Assembly: GCF_900143255.1 (NCBI RefSeq)
Contig: NZ_FRDI01000004.1
Location: forward strand, 1 to 64,000
DNA length: 64,000 nt
Reading direction: 5' to 3'
Origin: Desulfovibrio litoralis DSM 11393
GTDB taxonomy: Bacteria > Desulfobacterota > Desulfovibrionia > Desulfovibrionales > Desulfovibrionaceae
The notes below the pieces were generated by a model. That model was not told where the DNA came from. It was given only the letters and a program-made list of their open reading frames with translations, and ran no database searches. The translations under genes were made by a program, and so were the position numbers. This document shows positions 53,577 through 63,678 of this stretch, piece after piece (the stretch's first letter is position 1; every line of letters begins with the position of its first letter).

Positions 53577-54917
53577 ATGAACGGGCTTAACGACAAACTA
53601 ATAAAAAATAAACTCTTTGAAAAAGGCGACTTGATACTGGTTGTTGGTGCCGGTGTTTCCGGTGAGGCGGCGGCATTATTGGCGGCTAAACTTGGTGGAA
53701 AAGTCAGAGTTTTGGAACAAAAATCTACTGCGATTACTGATAAGTTTTCTGCTTTGGCTAAAGAGTTTGGGATAGAGATTCAAGTTGGCGAACATAAACC
53801 CGAACATTTTGAAAACGCTGTTCTAGCTGTTTTAAGCCCCGGTATTCACCCTGAAAAAATAGAAAACTTTCTTAAGGGAAAAAGTAAGAGCCAAAAAGAT
53901 ATTCCTTTGATGGCAGAATTGGAATTTGCCTCTTTGTTTACTGATACACCGATGATTGCAATTACCGGTACGAGCGGAAAAACAACAACGGCAAGTTTAA
54001 TGGCAGCCATGCTTAAAGAAGCCGATAAAAAAGTTTTTTTGGGCGGAAATATCGGAACGCCTTTGTCTGAATATATTTTATCCGAAAAAGAGGCTGATGT
54101 TTTGGTTTTGGAAGTTAGCAGTTTTCAGCTTATGACTTGTCAAACCTTTCACCCTCAAGTGGGAATTTTGTTGAACCTTGGTTTAAATCATCTGGATTGG
54201 CATAACGATATGCAAGAATATCAAGACGCTAAGTTTAAACTTTTTTCCAAGCAAAATGCAAATGATTTGGCTTTAATTAACACAGAATTAAAACAAGAAA
54301 CAGCCCAATATAATTTACAAGCTCAAGTTAAATTTGTTGATTCGAAAACGCTTCAACCTCGTTTTAAAAAGACTAACTTGTTGGGTGAACATAATCGTTT
54401 AAATGAAGAATTTGCTTTTTGGGCAGTAGAATTTTTTGGAGTAAGCGAGGCGTGTGCCGCTCTTGCTGTTGAAAAATTTCAAGCCTTGGAAAACAGACTA
54501 GAGCCGGTGATTGAAAAAGACGGCGTACTTTATGTGAATGATAGTAAAAGTACAACTGCTGCCTCTTTAGGGGTTGCTTTGGAGACCTTTGCCAACTTAT
54601 CGGTTAAACGCCCGGTTATTTTATTGGCAGGTGGAAAATTTAAAGGTGGCGATTTAAAGGGTTTATCGACTCTCATCAAACAAACCGTTAAAAACGTTAT
54701 TTTGTTTGGAGACAGTCGAAAAGTTTTTGAAGAAGCATGGTCGGATCTTACTGATATTTCATGGTTTCCTGATATGGAAATCGCTTTTAAGAAAGTAAAA
54801 GAAGTGGCTCAGAGCGGAGACGTTGTTTTATTGTCTCCGGCAACGGCAAGTTATGATTTATATAAAGATTATACCAAACGTGGTGAACATTTTCGCCTTT
54901 TGGCAAAGGGAATATAA
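53577..54917 (+). CDS. murD: UDP-MurNAc-L-alanine:D-glutamate ligase
   Basis: 446 residues. It adds D-glutamate to UDP-MurNAc-Ala. N-terminal Rossmann domain (VVGAGVSGEAAALLAAKLG), ATP loop ITGTSGKTTTASL, LEVSSFQL, LNLGLNHLDWH, RLEPV, VNDSKSTTAASLGVAL, and a C-terminal DVVLLSPATASYDLYKDYTKRGEHF. It is followed 3 bp later by ftsW. The order murD-ftsW-murG-murC is typical of proteobacteria. AGGACA lies before ATG. Confidence 0.96.
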   Translation: MNGLNDKLIKNKLFEKGDLILVVGAGVSGEAAALLAAKLGGKVRVLEQKSTAITDKFSALAKEFGIEIQVGEHKPEHFENAVLAVLSPGIHPEKIENFLKGKSKSQKDIPLMAELEFASLFTDTPMIAITGTSGKTTTASLMAAMLKEADKKVFLGGNIGTPLSEYILSEKEADVLVLEVSSFQLMTCQTFHPQVGILLNLGLNHLDWHNDMQEYQDAKFKLFSKQNANDLALINTELKQETAQYNLQAQVKFVDSKTLQPRFKKTNLLGEHNRLNEEFAFWAVEFFGVSEACAALAVEKFQALENRLEPVIEKDGVLYVNDSKSTTAASLGVALETFANLSVKRPVILLAGGKFKGGDLKGLSTLIKQTVKNVILFGDSRKVFEEAWSDLTDISWFPDMEIAFKKVKEVAQSGDVVLLSPATASYDLYKDYTKRGEHFRLLAKGI

Positions 54918-54919
54918 TT

Positions 54920-56098
54920 ATGTCAATGTTTCAAAATACTTTTGGTGCTTCGTCTTCATTTTCTGATTCCTCACATTTTGTTGGAGTTAACAGTAAAGCA
55001 GTTTCGGCTTGGCGTTCTGATTATTACTTACTTGGAGTCGCTTTAACTTTACTCGGAATTGGCTTGATGATGGTTTTTTCTGCGAGTGGTATTCGAGCCG
55101 AATTGGTTTATTCCAATAAATATTATTTTTTTGAACGTCAGGCATTATTCGCCTTGGTGAGTCTTATCTTTATGATCATTGCTTGGCGTATGCCTCGCAG
55201 TATTTTGCATGGAGTACACTATTTTGGCTTGTTTATTTCTTTAGTATTGTTGCTATTAACGTTATCTCCATTTGGAGACGAGGCAAATGGTGCTCAACGT
55301 TGGATAGGCATAGGTAATTTTAAAGTTCAACCTATGGAATTTGTTAAAATTGCCATGGTGTTTTATTTAGCTTATTTTTTAGGTAGTAAACAAGATATTA
55401 TCAAAACTTTTAGCCGTGGAATTATTCCTCCTTTTGCTATTACCGGATTGTTTTGCGGCTTGTTGTTATTACAACCTGACTTCGGTGGTGCGGCGGTTTT
55501 GGCAATGTTATTGTTTTTTATGTGTTTAGCCGGCGGAACTCGCTTTATTTATTTATTTTTCTCGGCGATGCTTGCATTGGGCGGAGCGGCGATGTTGATT
55601 GTGAACTCGCCTTATAGAGCCAGACGTCTAATGTCTTTTGTTGACCCTTTTAAAGATGCCTCTGATTCGGGTTATCACGTAGTACAATCTCTTTATGCAC
55701 TAGCTCTTGGCGGTTGGACGGGGCAAGGGATAGGAGCGGGTAAACAAAAATTATTTTATCTTCCTGAAGCTCATAACGACTTTATTGTTGCGGTATTAGG
55801 CGAAGAAATGGGTTTTGTAGGTATTTGTGTCGTATTTTTGTTGTTGGCAATATTTTTTTGGCGTGGTTTAAAGATTGCTGTTGCTCAAAAAGATGTGAGA
55901 GATAAGTTAGCGGCTTTTGGCTTAACTTTGATTGTTTCTATTTCCGCAGTTTTAAATATGGCTGTTATTATGAGTCTTGTACCGCCTAAAGGTGTTCCCA
56001 TGCCGTTTTTAAGTTATGGTGGAAGTAGTTTGTTGTCTACAATGTTATGTGTAGGTTTTTTATTAAATTATTCTCGTACGGCACGAGACGAAAGTTAA
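54920..56098 (+). CDS. ftsW: septal peptidoglycan polymerase FtsW (SEDS)
   Basis: 392 residues, about ten membrane helices. SEDS glycosyltransferase that polymerises lipid II at the septum together with FtsI. Visible: a long soluble N-terminus, LLGVALTLLGIGLMMVFSASG, GIGNFKVQPMEFVKIAM, RARRLMSFVDPFKD, the large loop GIGAGKQKLFYLPEAHNDFIVAVLGEE (catalytic aspartate region) and MPFLSYGGSSLL at the end. FtsW rather than RodA is assigned because of cluster position and the GWxGQG-like loop. Confidence 0.95.
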   Translation: MSMFQNTFGASSSFSDSSHFVGVNSKAVSAWRSDYYLLGVALTLLGIGLMMVFSASGIRAELVYSNKYYFFERQALFALVSLIFMIIAWRMPRSILHGVHYFGLFISLVLLLLTLSPFGDEANGAQRWIGIGNFKVQPMEFVKIAMVFYLAYFLGSKQDIIKTFSRGIIPPFAITGLFCGLLLLQPDFGGAAVLAMLLFFMCLAGGTRFIYLFFSAMLALGGAAMLIVNSPYRARRLMSFVDPFKDASDSGYHVVQSLYALALGGWTGQGIGAGKQKLFYLPEAHNDFIVAVLGEEMGFVGICVVFLLLAIFFWRGLKIAVAQKDVRDKLAAFGLTLIVSISAVLNMAVIMSLVPPKGVPMPFLSYGGSSLLSTMLCVGFLLNYSRTARDES

Positions 56099-56153
56099 CT
56101 AAGCGTAATTTTTTTATAAACGATCAGAAAGCTAAGAAAAAAAGAGTTATTTG

Positions 56154-57266
56154 ATGAACAATCCACAGTCTAAAAGTATAATTTTAACCAGCGGTGGAAC
56201 CGGCGGACATATATTTCCTGCTTTGGCTGTGGCTGAAGAGTTAAAAAAAAGTAATCCTGATATACGCATTGTGTTTGTTGGCGGTCTTTATGGACCGGAG
56301 GCAAATTTAGTAAGTAAGGCGGGCTTTGAGTTTATTGGCTTGCCCGTTAAGGGCGTTTTAGGGCGAGGATTATCAGGGGTTAAGGCTCTATTTGCTTTAT
56401 TTTTTCAATCACTGGCTTTTAAAAAAGAATTGAAAAAAATTAATCCCTCTGTTATTGCCGGGTTTGGCGGATATGCGTCTATTCCTTCTTTGCTTGCCGG
56501 AGTTTTTTCGGGTGTGCCTGTGATAATTCATGAACAAAATAGTGTTCCGGGTTTATCTAATCGTTTGATGTCTCGTTTAGCAAAGAGGGTATGTCTATCT
56601 CTTCCTCAAGCTAAGGTTTATTTTAATGAAAAAAAATGCGTAGTTACGGGAAATCCCGTGCGTTCTGATATTTCAGGTTTATTTCATATAGATCGCAGTA
56701 ATCCGCAAAGACGCTTGTTAGTATTGGGCGGAAGCCAAGGGGCAAGAGCTATTAATCTGGCACTTGTCAAAGCTTTGCCTGATTTAATAGCCACAGAGGT
56801 TAAAATAGTTCATCAAGCGGGAGCGAGCGGTTTGGAAGAAACCAAACAAGCTTGTCTTAAACTTGGCTTACCATTGAGTGAGCTAGAAGAAAGCGGAAAG
56901 TATCATTTAACCGCTTTTATTGATAACATGGGTTCCTATTATGAAAACAGTGATTTAGTTTTAAGTAGGGCGGGAGCAACCAGTATAGCCGAGCTTTGTG
57001 CGGCGGCTTTACCTTCTGTGCTTGTTCCTTTTCCTTTTGCCACACACGACCATCAAACTGCCAATGCCAAGGCACTGTCGGATAATAACGCCGCTATTTT
57101 GTTGACACAAAAAGAATTGGAAGCAAACGACTTTGATTTGGCAAAATTTGTTTGTGTGTTGTTAAACAACCCTGCCAGATTGGCTGTTATGTCTGACTCT
57201 GTGAGACTTTGTGCCAAGCCTGATGCGGCTCGTATTTTAGTCGACGAGTTACTAAAATTGGCATAA
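56154..57266 (+). CDS. murG: UDP-GlcNAc:lipid I GlcNAc transferase
   Basis: 370 residues from ATG 56154; a TTG at 56151 is in frame but ATG is preferred. It converts lipid I to lipid II on the cytoplasmic membrane face. Motifs: LTSGGTGGHIFPALAVA (glycine loop), GFGGYASIP, HEQNSVPGLSNR, VLGGSQGARAIN (UDP-sugar-binding), and SRAGATSIAEL and PFPFATHDHQTANA in the C-domain. AAAGAGTT is a weak RBS. Confidence 0.96.
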   Translation: MNNPQSKSIILTSGGTGGHIFPALAVAEELKKSNPDIRIVFVGGLYGPEANLVSKAGFEFIGLPVKGVLGRGLSGVKALFALFFQSLAFKKELKKINPSVIAGFGGYASIPSLLAGVFSGVPVIIHEQNSVPGLSNRLMSRLAKRVCLSLPQAKVYFNEKKCVVTGNPVRSDISGLFHIDRSNPQRRLLVLGGSQGARAINLALVKALPDLIATEVKIVHQAGASGLEETKQACLKLGLPLSELEESGKYHLTAFIDNMGSYYENSDLVLSRAGATSIAELCAAALPSVLVPFPFATHDHQTANAKALSDNNAAILLTQKELEANDFDLAKFVCVLLNNPARLAVMSDSVRLCAKPDAARILVDELLKLA

Positions 57267-57302
57267 TTTTAATATTTTATAAAAACATTTGGAGCATTAT
57301 TC

Positions 57303-58676
57303 ATGCAAAGTAAATTAAAACGCATACATATGGTAGGTATTGGAGGTTCGGGGATGAGCGGTATAGCCGAGGTTTTGTTAAATCTTGGTTATCAAGTGAG
57401 CGGTTCTGATTTAAGCGATTCTCCCGTTGTGCAACGTTTGCGTAGCCTTGGAGCAATCATACATCAAGGACACAGAGCGGAAAACGTTGGCGATGCACAA
57501 GTTTTAGTAAAATCAACGGCAGTACAAAAAGACAACCCTGAAGTTGAGCAAGCCAGAATAAACGCCATACCTATTATTCCAAGAGCCGAAATGCTTGCGG
57601 AATTGATGCGTTTAAGAACAGGAGTCGCTATAGCCGGAACACACGGAAAAACGACAACCACATCACTTACTGCGGCAATTTTTGATGCGTCTTGTACCGA
57701 TGCAACCGTTATAATAGGCGGACGTTTAAATACTTATGGTGCAAACGCCAGACTTGGAACTGGTAAATATTTAATCGCCGAAGCTGATGAATCAGATGGT
57801 TCTTTTTTATGCTTGTTCTCTATTATGAACGTAATTACCAATATTGACTGTGATCATTTGGATTTTTATAAGAACCAAGAAGAAATTGATGCGGCTTTTA
57901 TTGACTTTATGAATAAAGTACCTTTTTACGGGGTTAATGTTGTTTGTGGTGATGATGTTGGCGTACAAAGAATTTTGCCTTTTATTAAACGCCCGATTAT
58001 TACTTACGGTTTTGCTCAAGACAATGATATAAGAGCAGAAATTAAATCATGTAGCAGTAAGAGCATTTTTACCGTTTATGTGAAAGGTAAGTCGCTTGGA
58101 GAGTTTACCTTGACTCAACCCGGAAAACATAATGTTTTAAATGCACTGGCGGCAATTGGAATAGCTTTGGAGGCCGGTTTGTCCGTTGAAGCCTGTAAGG
58201 AAGGGTTATCTCGTTTCTCAGGGGTTGGGCGACGCTTTGAACTTAAAGGCGAGGCAAAGGGCGTACTTGTTGTTGACGATTATGGTCATCATCCGGCTGA
58301 AATCGCCGCAACTTTGGAGACGGCAAGACAATGTTATCCTGATAAACGCTTGGTGGTTGCCTTTCAGCCCCACCGCTTTACTCGCACTCAAGCCTTGTTT
58401 GGTGCTTTTTGTACTTGTTTTAATAAGGTGGATAAACTTTTGTTAACAGAAATTTATCCCGCTTCTGAGGTTCCTATTCCGGGCGTTTCCGGTCAAAGCT
58501 TGGCTCATGGTATTCAGCAAGTCAGCAAGGTGGACGTTGAATATTATCAAAATTTTGATGAAATTGTCACAGCTTTGCCTCAGATACTTCAAGAAGGCGA
58601 TTTGTTTATAACCATGGGTGCAGGTAGTATTTATACGGTAGGACAACGCTTTTTGGCAGATGCTGAAACAAAATAA
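57303..58676 (+). CDS. murC: UDP-MurNAc-L-alanine ligase
   Basis: 457 residues. It adds L-alanine to UDP-MurNAc, the first peptide step. N-terminal [15 protein letters not shown] with [13 protein letters not shown] loop [43 protein letters not shown] and FQPHRFTRT are MurC hallmarks. It is fully in the dcw set between murG and murB. GGAG precedes ATG at eight bases. Confidence 0.97.
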   Translation: MQSKLKRIHMVGIGGSGMSGIAEVLLNLGYQVSGSDLSDSPVVQRLRSLGAIIHQGHRAENVGDAQVLVKSTAVQKDNPEVEQARINAIPIIPRAEMLAELMRLRTGVAIAGTHGKTTTTSLTAAIFDASCTDATVIIGGRLNTYGANARLGTGKYLIAEADESDGSFLCLFSIMNVITNIDCDHLDFYKNQEEIDAAFIDFMNKVPFYGVNVVCGDDVGVQRILPFIKRPIITYGFAQDNDIRAEIKSCSSKSIFTVYVKGKSLGEFTLTQPGKHNVLNALAAIGIALEAGLSVEACKEGLSRFSGVGRRFELKGEAKGVLVVDDYGHHPAEIAATLETARQCYPDKRLVVAFQPHRFTRTQALFGAFCTCFNKVDKLLLTEIYPASEVPIPGVSGQSLAHGIQQVSKVDVEYYQNFDEIVTALPQILQEGDLFITMGAGSIYTVGQRFLADAETK

Positions 58677-58901
58677 GTTTTTATTATTGTCGATAAAAGA
58701 TAGGTTTGAACAGAAAATGTTTTAAGAAACAGCGTGTTATAATAAAAGTAATTTTTTTTTAAAATTTAGTAAATATTTGATGAAAAAATTTCAATTTAGA
58801 GTTAGTGTATACTTATTCTAAAGTTTTTTGAATTGAAAAATTAATTGACTTCTTATTATGTTTTTAGTTTTTTATAATATTTTTAGTTTTTTGTTGAAAT
58901 T

Positions 58902-59816
58902 ATGTGTGCAATAGAAATAAATCATGAACCATTAATGTCAAAACTGACCAGTTTAAAACTCGGCGGTCGAGCTATCGCCGAACTTGTTTTAACTGATGAG
59001 AATGACGTTTTTTTGTTGCCTGATTTAGTTAAAAAGTTTGGCGTGGAAGTTAAAGCAATCGGACGCGGTACCAATATTTTATGTAGAGATTCAAAACAGC
59101 TTTTACCCTTTGTTCTGTTAAGGTCTAACTTTAATACTGTTCCGTTTATTTTAAAAAACAACGAAAGTGAACAAGGGGACAATATAGCTTTTGTTAAAGT
59201 CTCTGCTTCGTGTAAGCTTCCGGTCTTATTAAGTTTTTTTGCTAGAAACAACTTGAGTGGGCTTGAGGGATTAGCCGGAGTTCCGGGGAATGTTGGCGGA
59301 GCTGTGGCGATGAATGCCGGTTCGTACGGCGATGAAATTGCCAAATGTTTACATAGTGTAATGATATTCAGCTTTGAAAGAGGCTTGGAAGTTTTGGAAA
59401 AGGCTGATTTTGAGTGTTCTTATAGAAGTTTTAAAATCAAGCAAAATATTAATAAACAATTTTTTATGATTTTAAATGCTGTTTTTAAAATGAATATTTC
59501 AGATAAAAACAGTATAACCGCTAAGATGCAAGAATGTCTTTTGAAAAAACATCAAACCCAACCAGTAAAAGCGAATAGTGCCGGTTGTCTTTTTAAAAAC
59601 CCTGTTTTAAATAGTGCCGGAAAATTGCTTGATGAAGCCGGTTTTAGAGGAAAAGAGCTTGGCGGAATGGCGTTTTCCGAATTACATGCAAACTTTTTGA
59701 TTAATAAAGGAGAAGGAACAAGCGAACAGGCTTTTGAGCTTATTGGCTTAGCCAAAGATGAAATTAAAAAAAGATACAATATTGAACTTGAGACAGAGGT
59801 CAAAATTTTTCCATGA
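58902..59816 (+). CDS. murB: UDP-N-acetylenolpyruvoylglucosamine reductase
   Basis: 304 residues, FAD enzyme reducing enolpyruvyl-UDP-GlcNAc to UDP-MurNAc. FAD-binding GRGTNILCRD and LSGLEGLAGVPGNVGGAVAMNAGSYG, CSYRSF (substrate tyrosine region), SAGCLFKNP with C229, and AGFRGKELGGM with FLINKGEGTSEQAFEL. C229 occupies the place of the general-acid serine in E. coli MurB; a cysteine is known at this spot in some type II enzymes. It has a 225-bp leader after murC, the longest gap in the cluster, and overlaps ftsQ by four bases (ATGA). The RBS is poor. Confidence 0.92.
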   Translation: MCAIEINHEPLMSKLTSLKLGGRAIAELVLTDENDVFLLPDLVKKFGVEVKAIGRGTNILCRDSKQLLPFVLLRSNFNTVPFILKNNESEQGDNIAFVKVSASCKLPVLLSFFARNNLSGLEGLAGVPGNVGGAVAMNAGSYGDEIAKCLHSVMIFSFERGLEVLEKADFECSYRSFKIKQNINKQFFMILNAVFKMNISDKNSITAKMQECLLKKHQTQPVKANSAGCLFKNPVLNSAGKLLDEAGFRGKELGGMAFSELHANFLINKGEGTSEQAFELIGLAKDEIKKRYNIELETEVKIFP

Positions 59817-60664
59817 CCAGAAAAAATAAATCAAAAATCGACTCAAAAAAAATTTTTTCTCGCGGGGGAAACACTCGCGTAGTAAAATATACAAACAATA
59901 GAGAAAGTTTTGTTAATTTTTCTTCGGTGAAAAATTCTTTTGGGTCTTTGTTTCGCATCGGCACTTTTTTTTCTATTAGCTTGTTATTATTAATCATACT
60001 TAGTTTTGGCTTGATTTTTTCTTATAATTATATTACTTCTTGTAGATATTTTTCAATTAAAGAAATAATTATTTCAGGAAATTTACGTTTAGACTCTAGA
60101 GAAATTCTAGAAACATGCCGAATAAGTAATGGAGGGAACTTGTTAGCAATAAATCTTGATGAAACAAAAGGTTTGTTGACTAAAAATCCTTGGGTTAAAG
60201 AGGCTTCTGTTCAACGGATTTTGCCAGATACTTTATCAATCAAAGTAGAAGAAAAAAAACCCGCTTTTTGGATAGAAGATCAGAGCGTTTTATATTACGC
60301 CGATATAAACGGTAATAAAATCGCTCCGGTTTCCAAAGAACAGTTTACGTCTTTTCCTACCTTGGTTATCGAACCTGGGGCGGAAGTTTTAAAAAACAAA
60401 TTGCCTGATATTGTTCATTCTTTAGCAAATGCTTCATTGCCGATTAATATGTCGGAAGTATCTTGGATACGTCTTAGTCTTGGAAACGGTGTTGAGTTGG
60501 CTTTAGAAAGTATAGATCTTAAAATTAGTATTTATTACGACAACTGGGCTGAAAATCTTAATAATTTGGCACTGGCATTAAGAGATATGGCTGCTAGGGG
60601 TGAGTTGAAAAATATTTATGATATTAGGTCTCAAAGCAATAACGTTTGGGCAACAAAAAAATAG
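59813..60664 (+). CDS. ftsQ: cell division protein FtsQ
   Basis: 283 residues. A basic cytoplasmic tail (about 1-45), one membrane helix (about 54-76), then a POTRA domain (about 83-152; ISGNLRLDSREILETCRI, then NLLAIN and PWVKEASVQRILPDTLSIKVEE) and a beta domain ending near the C-terminus. It anchors the FtsQLB complex in the divisome. The ATG overlaps the murB stop, so the two are coupled. The 66-bp gap to ftsA carries a GAAGAGGTG site. Confidence 0.93.
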   Translation: MTRKNKSKIDSKKIFSRGGNTRVVKYTNNRESFVNFSSVKNSFGSLFRIGTFFSISLLLLIILSFGLIFSYNYITSCRYFSIKEIIISGNLRLDSREILETCRISNGGNLLAINLDETKGLLTKNPWVKEASVQRILPDTLSIKVEEKKPAFWIEDQSVLYYADINGNKIAPVSKEQFTSFPTLVIEPGAEVLKNKLPDIVHSLANASLPINMSEVSWIRLSLGNGVELALESIDLKISIYYDNWAENLNNLALALRDMAARGELKNIYDIRSQSNNVWATKK

Positions 60665-60730
60665 ATAAGTTAAATTTTTATATTGGTTTATTGAGTTACA
60701 AAGCATAATTTTATTGAAGAGGTGTTTGGA

Positions 60731-61957
60731 ATGGCTAGGTCAGATTTAATAGTAGGGCTTGATATAGGCACAACAAAAATTTGTGCTGTTGTCGGTGAAA
60801 CCACCCCTGATGGAGTGGATATTGTCGGCATAGGCACCAGTCCTTCGACCGGCTTAAGAAAAGGTGTTGTTGTTAATATAGAACAAACCGTTCAGTCCAT
60901 TCAAAAAGCCTTGGAAGAAGCAGAGCTTATGGCGGGTTGCGAAATTCGCACTGTTTATGCCGGAATAGCAGGTAGTCATATTAAAGGCTTTAATAGCCAC
61001 GGCGTTATTGCGGTTAAAGGCGGAGAAGTAACTCAAAAAGATATGGAAAGAGCAATGGACGCTGCTCGTGCAATTGCCATTCCGCTTGATCGTGAAGTTA
61101 TTCATACCTTACCACAAGAATTTATTGTTGATGATCAACGAGGCATTGCAGACCCTTTAAATATGTCCGGGGTAAGACTTGAAGTTAAAGTGCATATAGT
61201 TACCGGTGCGGTAACTAGCGTTCAAAATATTTTAAGATCATGCCATCGCAGCGGTCTTGATGTGGGTGATATTGTGCTTGAGGCGTTAGCGTCTTCTAAA
61301 GCAGTTTTAAACAATGAAGAACGTGAGCTTGGGGTTGCTCTTGTTGATTTGGGTGGTGGAACTACCGATATTGCGATTTTTGCAAATGATTCGATAAAAT
61401 ACACCGGTGTGCTTGCTTTGGGTGGACAAAACTTAACTAATGACATAGCGTTTGGTCTTAGAACACCTATGCAATCAGCAGAAAGTATTAAGGTTAAATA
61501 TGGTTGTGCCATGGTTGATCTTGTACATAGCGATGAGCTTATCGAAGTTCCAAGCGTTGGTGGGCGTGAGCCAAGACGATTGTCTCGTACTCTTTTGGCG
61601 GAAATTTGTGAACCAAGAATGGAAGAAATTTTATCTTTGGTGGATCAAGAGCTTGTACGCTCTGGTTTTAAAAGTCATATTGGTGCCGGTGTTGTTTTAA
61701 CCGGTGGAACAGCTTTAATTGATGGTTGTCAGGAACTTGGAGAACAAATTTTTAACCTTCCTACTCGTATCGGCTACCCGCGTGATGTTGGTGGTTTGAA
61801 AGATGTAGTAAATAGTCCTAAATATGCTACTGCGGTTGGTCTTTTACGGTTTGGAGCCGAAAAAGAAGGGTTTGATCAAAAATTTCGTATTCGAGACGGA
61901 AACGGTTTTAATAAGGTTTTATCTCGAATGAAAAAATGGTTTTCAGATATTTCATAA
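60731..61957 (+). CDS. ftsA: cell division protein FtsA
   Basis: 408 residues from ATG 60731; the GTG nine bases upstream would add MFG and is less likely. Actin-like ATPase that tethers FtsZ to the membrane. Motifs: LIVGLDIGTTKICAVVGE (phosphate-1), VGIGTSPSTGLRKG, LVDLGGGTTDIAIF (phosphate-2), VVLTGGTALIDG (adenosine), and a C-terminal amphipathic helix (VLSRMKKWFSDI) that binds membrane. GAAGAGGTG lies about nine bases before the ATG. It precedes ftsZ by 53 bp. Confidence 0.96.
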   Translation: MARSDLIVGLDIGTTKICAVVGETTPDGVDIVGIGTSPSTGLRKGVVVNIEQTVQSIQKALEEAELMAGCEIRTVYAGIAGSHIKGFNSHGVIAVKGGEVTQKDMERAMDAARAIAIPLDREVIHTLPQEFIVDDQRGIADPLNMSGVRLEVKVHIVTGAVTSVQNILRSCHRSGLDVGDIVLEALASSKAVLNNEERELGVALVDLGGGTTDIAIFANDSIKYTGVLALGGQNLTNDIAFGLRTPMQSAESIKVKYGCAMVDLVHSDELIEVPSVGGREPRRLSRTLLAEICEPRMEEILSLVDQELVRSGFKSHIGAGVVLTGGTALIDGCQELGEQIFNLPTRIGYPRDVGGLKDVVNSPKYATAVGLLRFGAEKEGFDQKFRIRDGNGFNKVLSRMKKWFSDIS

Positions 61958-62010
61958 GTAGTTAAAACTTCGGGGAGTGGTTTGGCTACATAATTAATAG
62001 GAGAGGCTCA

Positions 62011-63357
62011 ATGTTAATTACAGATATTTATGCAGATCCACCTGCTAAGATTAAAGTTATAGGTGTTGGTGGTGCCGGTGGAAACGCCGTTAACAACATG
62101 ATTATGTCAAATTTAAGTGGCGTAACCTTTATTGCTGCTAATACTGATGTTCAGGCTTTAGGCGTTTCACAAGCAAGTATTAAGATTCAACTTGGTGAAA
62201 AATTGACCAAAGGTCTTGGTGCCGGAGCGATTCCTCAAGTTGGTTGTGATGCTGCTTTAGAAAGCTTAGATCAAATTAAAGCTGCTATTGGTGATGCTGA
62301 CTTGGTTTTTGTTACCGCCGGAATGGGCGGTGGAACAGGTACCGGGGCTGCTCCCGTAATTGCGAAAGCCGCTAAAGAAATGGGTGCTTTAACCGTAGGT
62401 GTTGTTACCAAGCCATTTTCTTTTGAAGGAAAACGTCGCCTTAATTCGGCGGTTAACGGTATAGCCGATTTTCGTCAACATGTTGACTCTATCATTACAA
62501 TTCCAAACGATCGCTTAGTTCAGCTTGCACATAAAAAAGCAACCTTTGCAGAAATGTTAAGAAAGGCAGACGAAGTTTTATATCATGCGGTAAAAGGTAT
62601 TTCAGACGTTATTATTGTTCCGGGTTTAATTAACCTTGACTTTAACGACGTAAAAACCGTTATGAGTGAATCAGGTCTTGCAATGATGGGTTCAGGCCTT
62701 GCATCAGGAGAGGGTAGAGGGCGTGAAGCTGCTATGCGTGCGATTACCAGCCCATTACTTGAAGATGTTTCAATAGACGGAGCCAGAGGGGTTTTAATTA
62801 ACCTTACAAGTAGTTCTGATGTTGGAATGGAAGAAGTCGCCGAAGCCTCAAACGTTATTCAAGAAGCAGCTCATGAAGATGCCAATATTATTTTTGGTAC
62901 TGCTCTTGATGATGAAATGGGTGATGCTATAAGAGTTACGGTTATTGCTACCGGTTTAAGCAATTCTGCTTTTGAAGCTGTTTCCGCTAAGGCGGCAAGC
63001 ATTCAAAATACGGTTGTTTCTCCGATGAATCCTAACCCGACTACTAGAATTAATCCAACACATAATCAGCATAATAATGCCGGTTATCAACAACAAAATA
63101 CTTACAACCAACAACAAGGTTATAATAGAAGCCCTTCCCCTGTTGAAACTCACCTTGGAGCAGGTTATTCTTACGATCCTTCAAGAAAACAACATTTTCT
63201 TGGAAACTTATCGGAAGAAGAACGCAATCAGCCTAGCTTTTTGCGTAACCCCGTAAATAAAAATTCGGCGGTACATACTCCCGGAGATATAAGCTTTAGC
63301 TTTGATGACGACGATACTTACGGAACTCCTTCTTTTATGCGTAAGCAGGCTAACTAA
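62011..63357 (+). CDS. ftsZ: cell division GTPase FtsZ
   Basis: 448 residues. Tubulin-like GTPase forming the division ring. GTP site: [13 protein letters not shown], tubulin signature [20 protein letters not shown]-like NLDFNDVKT (T7 loop), RGVLINLT. After the globular core (to about 320) is a Gln/Asn-rich linker (about 345-375) and a conserved C-terminal tail, [23 protein letters not shown], which docks FtsA. GGAGAGG lies seven bases before ATG. Two terminators follow in tandem, closing the dcw cluster. Confidence 0.97.
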   Translation: MLITDIYADPPAKIKVIGVGGAGGNAVNNMIMSNLSGVTFIAANTDVQALGVSQASIKIQLGEKLTKGLGAGAIPQVGCDAALESLDQIKAAIGDADLVFVTAGMGGGTGTGAAPVIAKAAKEMGALTVGVVTKPFSFEGKRRLNSAVNGIADFRQHVDSIITIPNDRLVQLAHKKATFAEMLRKADEVLYHAVKGISDVIIVPGLINLDFNDVKTVMSESGLAMMGSGLASGEGRGREAAMRAITSPLLEDVSIDGARGVLINLTSSSDVGMEEVAEASNVIQEAAHEDANIIFGTALDDEMGDAIRVTVIATGLSNSAFEAVSAKAASIQNTVVSPMNPNPTTRINPTHNQHNNAGYQQQNTYNQQQGYNRSPSPVETHLGAGYSYDPSRKQHFLGNLSEEERNQPSFLRNPVNKNSAVHTPGDISFSFDDDDTYGTPSFMRKQAN

Positions 63358-63452
63358 TTTAATTAGCTATTTCATATAAACTACTTGTAATATTTTGTAG
63401 GTAGTTGACAGCTATCCCTTTTTAGAAGCCTCAAGGGATTTAGTCTGTTGTT

Positions 63453-63490
63453 TAAGAGTCGCCGGTCCCCGCCGGTGGCTCTTAGTTTTT
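63453..63490 (+). terminator. ftsZ terminator 1
   Basis: Near-perfect inverted repeat TAAGAG...CTCTTA around GCCGGT-CCCC-GCCGGT (63453-63484) followed by GTTTTTT. Two mismatches in the stem. It lies 96 bases after the ftsZ stop. Confidence 0.8.
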
Positions 63491-63500
63491 TACAAAAAAT

Positions 63501-63542
63501 AGACCGTTACAAATGTATTATTTAGCATGGTAACGGTCTTTT
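63501..63542 (+). terminator. ftsZ terminator 2
   Basis: 10-bp perfect stem AGACCGTTAC / GTAACGGTCT (63501-63510, 63530-63539) with a T-run, following terminator 1 after a 10-base gap. The tandem pair makes read-through beyond the cluster unlikely. Confidence 0.8.
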
Positions 63543-63548
63543 CTGTTT

Positions 63549-63663
63549 AAGACTATTGCAAAACTGCGTTTTACGTTCTTTTATCATCGAGTTATGCTCT
63601 GTATACACACAGCATAAAACGCCTTAAGACACAAAAAACACTATGAGACTATTGTTACATAGT
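63549..63663 (+). repeat. structured dispersed repeat, copy D (shortened)
   Basis: 115 bases starting AAGACTATTGCAAAACTGCG, six bases after the second ftsZ terminator. It matches the first 95 bases of copy C (with GTTATGCTCTGTATAC and GCATAAAACG), then jumps straight to the right end (GAGACTATTG). The middle, with the GGAAAATT palindrome and the GTCTTTCTG part, is deleted. Ends are inverted repeats as in copy C. Confidence 0.75.
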
Positions 63664-63678
63664 GATTATTTAATTTGC

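Noticed and set aside
60722-60730. GTG start for FtsA
   Set aside because: ATG 60731 fits the family N-terminus and has the better spacing to GAAGAGGTG.
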